NCBI RefSeq assembly: GCF_026210795.1
Contig: NC_089433.1
Location: forward strand, 3,125,001 to 3,189,000
Direction of reading: 5' to 3'
Source of the DNA: Rhizophagus irregularis
Taxonomy: Eukaryota; Glomeromycota; Glomeromycetes; Glomerales; Glomeraceae
Length of the DNA: 64,000 bases
A program made the position numbers and the translations under genes. This document shows positions 48,824 to 57,430 of this stretch, in pieces (positions within the stretch are counted from its first letter, which is position 1; every line of letters starts with the position of its first letter). The notes beneath the pieces are model-generated. The model ran no database searches. It was not told the DNA's origin and saw nothing but the letters and a program-made list of their open reading frames with translations.

Positions 48824-50750
48824 ATGGGAGTGACTGTTTCAACTGAAGACGTTAGTTTATTGCAAGACTTCGGGTCTAAGTCTAAAGAGGAACAAGAAAA
48901 AGTTATAGAAAAAGCAGGTTTTGTTGTTGAAGAGACAGATAAAAGAATAGCAGAGTATATGGCACTAGCGGACTCACAAGCAGTAGTGGTACAGAGACTA
49001 TGTGAACTAGTATATAATAAAACAAAAGACAGTATGATAGAAGAAGCTCAACAACAAATGGTTCTAGCTCGACAAGAATGGGAACAACATACAGAAATTA
49101 AAGAACGAAGTATGAAGCAAGAACTACAAAAATTATTGGATGTAGTGAATAAAAAAGACTATTTAATTAGTCACGAAACTTCAGTGGTAGAGGAAATCAC
49201 ATCTACAAATGAATCAGAACGCTCAGGAGCTTCTAATGGTAACGGTCTTTTTGAAGGACAGAATTTTTATAATTCAGATTCTCAATCTTCAGGATTCAAC
49301 GAACGACTACACAAAGAGCTGAATATTGGTTCTTGTGTAATAAAGTCAGACACCAATGAAAATGAGATGAAAGGTATTAGAACTACTAAAGGAAAAAATA
49401 TGTCAATACACAGAGCGGCTGACGTGGAAAATCAGGAGCATTACCATATTGGGATAAGATCATATACTATAAGTGGTAAATTGTCGGATCAGCAGAAAAT
49501 AGATTACGTCAAGAATTTAATTCAGAAATATAATATTTCTTACCAGAGTATAGACGCACATATATTGTAGTTGCTGTTTCTAGTAATGATGAGGTAGAAA
49601 AAATTCTTGATACTTCAGGAAAGGATAGAGAGTTTCCTTACAAGTTCATACCCATTATTAGTTTAAATGCAACATTGAATGAACAAGTTATCTGGCTTAC
49701 CAAAGTAGATAAATCTTTTTCACAACAGGAAGTATGCGAGGCGGTAATTAATACATTAGGTGAAGTTCAACATATTAAAAAGATAGAGTACAGATATAAT
49801 AATTCTTTTAGAGTAACGATAAAAGTAACGTGTTCCGATGTCACTTTCAATAACACATGGTCGATTGAAATTGGCAAAGGAAGAGCTGAAGTTTGGCCGG
49901 AGAGGTTGAGTACAGAAGAAAAAAAGAAACGCAAAACTTTTAAAGCATGGATAAATAATGTAGATAAAGATACTACAGAAAGTAGTTTTACGAGACAATT
50001 ATATAATTTTAACGCAAAGAGTTGGCTTTTAGTGGATAGTGGTAATACACTAAGATTAGAAGTCACATTTGACAACAATCAAGACATGTTAAGATGTGTG
50101 AAAAAAGAATTCGTATTTGAAGGAAGAGGTTATAGATGGGAAATGGAGAACAATGACAATAAACAAATTAGGAATTTTAACAAATCGATTAAAAAAGAAA
50201 GAGAAATCATGTGTTATAATTGCGGTAGTATGGGACATATGGCCAAATTTTGTCAGAATAATAATTTTCAACAGCAAGGTTATAGAAATCAGGAAAGAGT
50301 TAAAAGTGAAGAAATAGGACTGAGATGCTACAGTTGTGGTAATGTAGGACATTTGGCGAGATTTTGTCAAAATCATCATTTTTTTTATCAAAAAGAAAAT
50401 AGAATTCAAAGAAGCAGCGGGGTCAAGGATCAGGAATAAGATGTTTTAATTGTAAAAAAATTGGACATTTAGCAAGGGATTGCAGAAACGAATACAGTAA
50501 TAGTTTCAATGGAACTGGTAAACAAGGATATAAAAATCAAGAAAAGTTTCAATCACAAAATCATCAAAGACAAGATTATAATATAGAGTATCAGAGAGGT
50601 AATAGGTTTTTTCATGCCCAAGGTAATCCACAATTACAACATCAATACAGACAACAATTTCGTGAACAAAGGTATGGAAATAGATTTAATCAACAACGAT
50701 ATGCAGGGAATGGTTCTCAGAATGGAGGTAACAACTTCAGGAAATACTGA
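48824..50750 (+). pseudogene. Retrotransposon ORF1 (gag-like, CCHC)
   Basis: Starts MGVTVSTEDVSLLQDFGSKS. The first 248 codons are rich in Gln and Glu and probably coiled-coil (EEAQQQMVLARQEWEQ). A shift near 49555 moves the frame; it continues as YIVVAVSSNDEVEKIL and an RRM-like middle region (EQVIWLTKVDKSFSQQEVCE, KRKTFKAWINNVDKDT). Three zinc knuckles follow: CYNCGSMGHMAKFC, CYSCGNVGHLARFC and, after a second frameshift near 50430, CFNCKKIGHLARDC. It ends with an Asn/Gln-rich tail at the TGA 50748-50750, overlapping ORF2 by 137 nt in another frame. ORF1 proteins bind the element RNA and accompany it to the target. Two frameshifts make this copy inactive. Confidence 0.82.
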
Positions 50751-53700
50751 AGTTGCAAATAATTTTAAATCAATAAAGACAAAAGAAAGGAGCGGGAAAG
50801 GCATAGAGGAGTTGAAGGTGGAGGAAATAGACCATTATAATTCGAATAAGAGAGGAAGAGAACAAAATATAGAAATTTTAGATAATATCAATATAAGAAC
50901 AAAGAAAAACAAAAAAATAGATAAAAATAGATATAAAAATATACAAAAACAAATTAAAACAGACAAAAATATAAAAAAACTGGCAGTTTATAACGTACAA
51001 GGGTTAGGGAAAGAGGACAAATATGGTTTATTAGTGGATGCTTTAAAGGAAAACAAATGGGATATTTTGGGTTTATGTGAAACAAAGCTTAAATCAGAGG
51101 CGGCAAAATTCAGATTTATAGGTTTAGATAATTATATCAGTTACAGTGCATGTAACGAAAACTCGAGCAAAGAAGGAGTGACTTTGTTAATTAAAAAGTT
51201 GCTGGCATATCATGTAACAAATATAGAAAGAATAGAAGGAGTAGCAATTAAAGTGGATCTAGTTTTTAAAAATAAGGTTAAAAATTTTAGGTGTATTTTA
51301 ATATATAGACCGATTGAAAAATTAGAAAATGTAGTAAAAGTTCAAGAAATTCAAGATAAGTTAACAAAGTGGAATGATTGTGACTATGATAAATGGGATT
51401 TAGTAGTAATGGGAGATCTTAATGAACATTATAAGGTAGAAGAGTTCTTAGATAAGGGTCTTAATAGCGTTAAAGGAAAAAAATGCAAAATAATTAATTG
51501 GTTATTAAAAAATAATTTTATTGATTCTGAATATATCATCAATAGTTTTAATGTAGACAGTAATTTTACGTGGAAGTCAGGTAATAATTGTAGTAGAATT
51601 GATTATATTTGGATTAGAGATTCTATGGATTTTTTATTAGAAGATTTTAAGGCATTTGAATTTGAAGATTTTGTTGAGAGCGACCATAGACTAATAGAAA
51701 TAAAATTAAAGGATATTAATGAAGAAATAAAGGAGAGAGAAGAAGTTACATTAGATGTAAGTGAAGTTAGTACTATATTGGACAGAAATAAAGTACAAGA
51801 GAAATGGAAAGAATTTGCAGAAATCATAGAAAATAAGTTGAAGGTTAGTATAGCTAATGAATATGATATGGGTATTGAAGGCACGTGGAAAATGATTAAA
51901 GATTGTTTTATGGAAGGGGAAAAAATATTACCAAAAAAAGAAATTAAGAAAATGAGAGTTTCGGGAAATGATCTACTATTACGTGATAAAGAATTTAAAA
52001 AGATTTTGCAAATTTATCAACGAAGTAAAAAGATCAGGACAAGATTTAAAAAATTAAAAAAGGTTATAGCAATGCAGTTGGATGAAATATCACAAATTGA
52101 CAAAGTCTTATATGATAATAATAGAAAAATTATTAACCACAATAATTTGACGATGCAAGAGGAATACAAGTTTAATACATATAAACTGGAAGAAATTAAT
52201 CAAGAGAATTGGGAAAGTCTTAACAATAAGGTTAAGAATATTAAAAAAGATTTGGAAAATATTGGAGAAAGGATAAAACATAAACAGATTAGAGAAAAAA
52301 TTATTAAAAGACAACAATTAGCGATATCGAATCCAGGTAGTTTTATTAGGAAAATATTTGAAAACAAAAAACGACATGTTATTGATTTTTCTAGGTTGGT
52401 ATGTAAACATGAAGAGGAAATTGATATTATAGTGGATAAAGAAGAAATCAAAAATAAAGTGTATGTGCATTATAAAGAATGGACAAAAAAAAGAAGCATT
52501 GATACACAGGTCGAAGGGGCGCCATTGTCCAAAATTCAAAAAATGCAAATTCCCCATTTTCCTGGAAAATGGTGGAAAATTGTGGAAAATGCTGCATTAC
52601 GCTGAGCAATTTTTTGGAATAGCATTGTTACAACATTGTCCGATTTAGCAAATCTTATGAAATTTTGGGAAAATGCTACATTATATCTCAAATGTAACAT
52701 TTTTGTAACATTTCGTAACATTGTTATAACATTGTCATTAAAATCAAATTTTGCTTTTTTTTTGTTAAATGTTCCAATTTTCTTGCAAATGGTGCATTTT
52801 TATGAAAATTTCACATTTTACCTCAAATGTAATAACATTTAATAAAATTGTTATAACATTGTCAATTAAAATCAAATTTTGCTTTTTTTTTGTCAAATGT
52901 TCCAATTTTCTTGCAAATGGTGCATTTTTATGAAAATGCCACATTTTATCTTCAATGTGATATCATTGTAACAACATTTCATAAAATTGTTATAACATTG
53001 TCAATTAAATTCAAATTTTGTCAAATATTCTGATTTTCTTGCAAATGGTGTATTTTTTTATGAAAATTCTATATTTTCTGTCAAATGTTGCATATTTTCA
53101 GCAAATTTTACGTTTTTTTGGTCAAAATGTTTCATTTTCGTCAGAATGTTAAGATTTTACATTTTTTTTTGAAAATGCTCAGTAATATAGCATTACACTG
53201 GAAAATGTAGCATTTCACCAAATTACACTAAAAAGCATCACAATTATCTCATTTTTTGGAAAATTCCACATTACATTAAATTATACTAAAAAATGTAGCA
53301 CTATACTAGATTATGCGGCATTGCACTAAAAAATACCACAATTACACTAGACAATGTAGCATTACACTAAAAAGTACCACAATTATCATATTTTTTAGAA
53401 AATTTCGTGTTATGCTGGAAAATGTAACATTATGCTAGAAAATTCAGAATTGCACTAAAAAATACCACAATTGCACTAGACAATGTAGCATTACACTAAA
53501 AAGTACCACAATTATCATTTTTTTTTAAAAAAATTTCGCGTTATACTGGAAAATGTAACATTATGCTAGAAAATGCGGAATTGCACTAAAAAACGCGGAA
53601 TTGCACTAAAAAACACAAAAAAAAATACTACAATTACATTGGATAACATAGCATTACACTTAATTACATTAAAATTGATGATAATTTTTATTTATTTAAT

Positions 53701-53814
53701 TACGTACATTATTAAATTTATAATATTTATATTTTAAACGCATTATTTAACATTAAACACATTGTTAATATAACACGATGTGTTGTGATGTAATTTAATA
53801 CTAAACCTTACTAC

Positions 53815-54155
53815 TGAAGACTCCCTCTTTTTGTCACTATAAACAGGCGGAGGGAGCAGCAATGGCTCTCCCCCTATAGGTACTTTATGACCTCTACCTG
53901 TTTACAGAGGAGGGGCTTTTCGTAAAGTATTAGTTAATAGATATATATATATGTATATATAAGCATATATATACATCTATTTAAAATTATTAAAATAAAA
54001 AAAAAAATTCCGGGGCGGGGGGAAAGCCCCTATTTATATAAAATTATATATCACGTGCGTCACGTGATATTACTTAATAATTACCGCAGCTTCAGCTGCG
54101 GTATAACGAAAAAAAAAATTAAGCTTTTTTTAGCAAAAGCTTAATTTTTTTTTCT
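53815..54155 (+). other. Cluster of stem-loops upstream of array C
   Basis: Successive inverted repeats: CTCCCTC with GAGGGAG (53820-53850); GGGGAAAGCCCC (near 54019); TATCACGTG with CACGTGATA (54047-54071); ACCGCAGCTTCAGCTGCGGT (54082-54101); AAGCTTTTTTTAGCAAAAGCTT with flanking A/T runs (54112-54152). A pyrimidine tract (54158-54300) follows. This reads like the 5' part of a structured RNA ahead of the first donor at 54319. Confidence 0.5.
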
Positions 54156-54318
54156 CACGTCCTCTTTCTTTCTTCCCTTTCCCCTTTCCCTTTCGTTCCC
54201 TTTCCCTTTCCCTTTCGTTCTCTTCCTCCCTTTTCGTTTTATTTCCCTTCCCTTCGCCCTTTTCCCCTCTCTTTCTCTCCCCTTCCCCTTTCCCTTCCCG
54301 GAAAATTCCAACGAAATG

Positions 54319-55452
54319 GTAAGTTTCGAAGCGTTCGCTTCGAAACTTTTAATATATTTTTTTAATTTCTTTTAGAAAATGTTTCTAACGCTTCCTATAC
54401 TCTCTTTTTTTTTAGATCTCGATATTCGATTTCAGAAATTTAGGAAATTAAGGGTAAGTTTCGAAGCGAGTTCGCTTCGAAACAGTGTTTTTTTTTAATT
54501 TCTTTAGGAAACGTATCTAACATTTCTTATTTTTTTTTTTTGTGTAGGTCTTTCGGCATGCTTCTTTGGGATTTGAAATGGTAAGTTTCGAAGCATATGC
54601 TTCGAAACTTTTTGAAAATTTTTAATTTCTTTAGGAAACTTTTCTAACGTTTCCTTTCTTTCTTTTTTTATGTAGGTCTTTCGGTATTCGACTTCGGGAA
54701 GCAAGGAACCGAAAGGGTAAGTTTCAAGCGTTTCGCTTCAAAACTTTTTTAAAAAAAATTATTTTTTTTTAATTTTTTGTAAGGAAACGTTTCTAACGTT
54801 TCCTATTTTTTTTTTTGTAGAGATTTTTCGATATTCGACTTTGGAAGGCGAATCGGTAAGTTTCGAAGCGTGTTGTTGTACGCTTCAAAACTTTTAAGAA
54901 AAAAATTTTTTTCTTTTTTTTGTAAGGAAACGTTTCTAAGTTTCCTTTTTCTTTTTGTAGGAACGCCGGACGTTTGGATGATGAGTTCGAAATGAACCGG
55001 TGAGTTTCGCAACATTGTGTTGCGAAACTTTATTTTTATTTATTTCTTTTTAAGAAACGTTAACTAACGTTTCTTTATTTTACTTTTTGTAGGTTCCGGA
55101 CATTAGGATGATGGTAAAGTTTCGCAATGTTACATTGCGAAACTTAATTTTTATTTTTTTTATTATAAGAAACGTTTATATTAACGTTTCTTTTTTACTT
55201 TTTGTAGGTTCTGGATGTTAGAATGATGGAAACGAACCGGTAAGTTTCGCAATGTTACATTGCGATACTTAATTTTTTATTTTTTTTTTATTAAAAGAAA
55301 CGTTAACTAACGTTTCTTTCCTTCTTTTTGTAGATTCTGGACGTTTGGATGAAACGACCCGGTGAGTTTCGCAACGAATCGTTGCGAAACTTAATTTATT
55401 GTTTTTTTTTAAAGAAACGATATTAAACGTTTCTTTCCTTTACTTTTTGTAG
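54319..55452 (+). other. Array C1: nine structured introns with mini-exons
   Basis: Introns 54319-54415, 54454-54547, 54581-54675, 54717-54820, 54856-54960, 55000-55092, 55114-55207, 55240-55333 and 55362-55452 (91-105 nt); mini-exons 38, 33, 41, 35, 39, 21, 32 and 28 nt. Every intron starts GTAAGTTTC, GTGAGTTTC or close to it, and the sequence right after GT forms a 10-13-bp hairpin. The arms differ between introns yet stay complementary: TTTCGAAGC/GCTTCGAAA, TTTCGCAAC/GTTGCGAAA, TTTCGCAAT/ATTGCGAAA. A second, weaker inverted repeat (GGAAACGTT...AACGTTTCC or AGAAACGTT...AACGTTTCT) surrounds CTAAC, a good fungal branch point, in most introns. Then a T-rich tract and TTTTTGTAG. The exons share TTCTGGACGTTTGGATGA-like sequence. 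No conserved reading frame. Confidence 0.75.
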
Positions 55453-55471
55453 GACAAAGGAAACTCTGGGC

Positions 55472-55736
55472 CAGGGACGATGATTTTTTGTGATCACAGA
55501 ATTTCACAGAAAATCACAAAATTTGGTTATAAAAATGTTGATAATTTTCAAGTTTTTGGCCTGATTTAGGATTTGAAATCATTATAATTCTGGCAGACAC
55601 TAAATTTGACCAGAATTTACGAATAGTAATGTTGGCCAACCTTGCATAATTCTGGCCAAATCACAAAATTTCACAAAATTTATTTTTATCACACACAAAA
55701 TTTACTTTATACCGCCGCAAAAAATCATCGTCCCTG
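55472..55736. mobile_element. 265-bp hAT-like MITE in an array C mini-exon
   Basis: Ends CAGGGACGATGATTTTTTG and its inverse, flanked by CTCTGGGC (55464-55471) and CTCCGGGC (55737-55744), an 8-bp duplication with one mismatch. It contains ATAATTCTGGC twice, as does the MITE at 4262-4600. Confidence 0.88.
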
Positions 55737-55754
55737 CTCCGGGCATTTGGTGGG

Positions 55755-56581
55755 GTGTTCTTTTATTATATAACGAAACATTATTTAAGTTTCGTTTATT
55801 TTTTGTTTTTTTATAGGTTAAAGGAATGAAAGGGAAAGGTGAGAACGAAAGAAAAGAGAAAGATGAGAACGAAAGGGAAAGGTGAAAAATGAAAGGGGAA
55901 TGTGAAAAATGAAAGGGGAAGGTGAAAAATGTAAAGGAAAAGAGAAAACGAAAGAGAAGACGAAAGGGAAGGGTGAGAACGAAAGGGAAAGGGAAAATGA
56001 AAGGGAATATTTCGAAGGTATACTTCGAAATATTTTTTATTTTTATTTTTTTCAACGAAACGGTTATTAATGTTTCGTTTTTTTTTCTTTTTTAGGTTCA
56101 GCAGCTCATTGGACATATGGAATTCAACATTTCGAAGGTATGTAACTTCGAAATGTTTCTTTAATTTAATTTTTTCACGAAACATAAATTAATGTTTCGT
56201 TTTTTTTTCTTTTTAGGTTCAGCGGCTTATTGGACGTATGGAATTCAACATTTCGAAGGTATATAACTTCGAAATGTTTCTTTAATTTAATTTTTTTCAT
56301 GAAACATAAATTAATGTTTCGTTTTTTTTCTTTTTTAGGTTCAGCGGCTTATTGGACGTATGGAATTCAACATTTCGAAGGTATATAACTTCGAAATGTT
56401 TCTTTAATTTAATTTTTTCATGAAACATAAATTAATGTTTCGTTTTTTTTCTTTTTTAGGTTCAGCGGCTTATTGGACGTATGGAATTCAACATTTCGAA
56501 GGTATATAACTTCGAAATGTTTCTTTAATTTATTTTTTTTTACGAAACGTATATTAATGTTTCGTTTTTTTTCTTTTTTAG
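55755..56581 (+). other. Array C2: purine tract and four 121-bp exon-intron units
   Basis: After an intron 55755-55816 comes a purine tract of GAAAGGGAAAGGTGAGAACG words (55817-56010), then introns 56018-56095, 56138-56216, 56259-56338, 56381-56459 and 56502-56581 separated by identical-length 42-nt mini-exons that start GTTCAGCGGCTTATTGGACG. Here the donor lies in a loop: the exon end ACATTTCGAAG pairs with CTTCGAAATGT in the intron, leaving GTATATAA or GTATGTAA unpaired. A second hairpin CGAAACAT...ATGTTTCG lies before the T-rich tract and TTTTTTAG. Units are near-identical, so this block is a recent tandem amplification. Confidence 0.75.
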
Positions 56582-56894
56582 GTTTTCTATTTTGGCACTG
56601 GTGCGGATTATCCATAGATTATCGGATATCTGATAAATATAGATTATCGTTAAATAATAATAATTGTGCATTTATTAATAAATAAAATTATAATAGATTA
56701 TAAATCAGTGTTTTAAATTGTCATGGCGTTTACACTAAATTGTTTAAAATTATTACTAAATTTCGCTCAATTGTCTGAAAATTTCACTCAATTATCTGAA
56801 ATTATTGCAAAATTTCACTAAATTATCTTCGAAAATGTTGCATTTATATCGTTTACACTCAATTGTCCAAAATCGGTAAGACATTTTCACTCAA

Positions 56895-57430
56895 TTGTCC
56901 GAAATTATCCTAAATTTCACTAAATTATTCAAAAATCTAGCTAACATTTACCAAAAAAATGCAAAATTCACCACAATTTTCCACAATTTGTATTACGTTT
57001 GCACAACATTGCTGAAAAATTCACCTAAATTTTCAACAATTTACATAATATTACTAAAAATACACTACAATTTACCATTATTTGCATTACGTTTGCATAA
57101 CATTACTAAAAATTTAACTAAATTTACCACAATTTGCACTTCGTTTGCATAGCATTACTAAAAATTTAACTAAATTCACCACAATTTACATTACGTTTAC
57201 ATATAATTACTAAAAATTTAACTAAATTCACCACAATTTGCACTTCGTTTGCATAAAATTACTAAAAATTTGCCTAAAATTCACCACAATTTACATTACG
57301 TTTGCATAAAATTACTAAAAATTTAACTAAATTCACCACAATTTACACTTCGTTTGCATAACATTACTAAAAATTTGCCTAAAATTTCCCACAATTTAAT
57401 GATAATTTACTGAAAAATTTCTCAACATTT
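56895..57430 (+). repeat. Right subterminal repeats of the 5.1-kb element
   Basis: About eight units of 55-60 bp with ACTAAAAATTTAACTAAATT, CACCACAATTT and RCATTACGTTTGCATAA. Such arrays near an end are usual binding sites for CACTA-type transposases (inference). Confidence 0.7.

Noticed and set aside
49756-50409. Hydrophobic frames on the minus strand.
   Set aside because: Shadows of the retrotransposon ORF1, which has three CCHC knuckles on the plus strand.
55702-56185. Phe-rich frames of 117 and 124 codons on the minus strand.
   Set aside because: They read the purine tract and T-rich intron tracts in reverse.
54319-56581. Array C as an ordinary multi-exon protein gene.
   Set aside because: Exon lengths of 38, 33, 41, 35, 39, 21, 32 and 28 nt shift the frame repeatedly, and joined exons do not yield a sustained reading frame; kept as a possible noncoding RNA.
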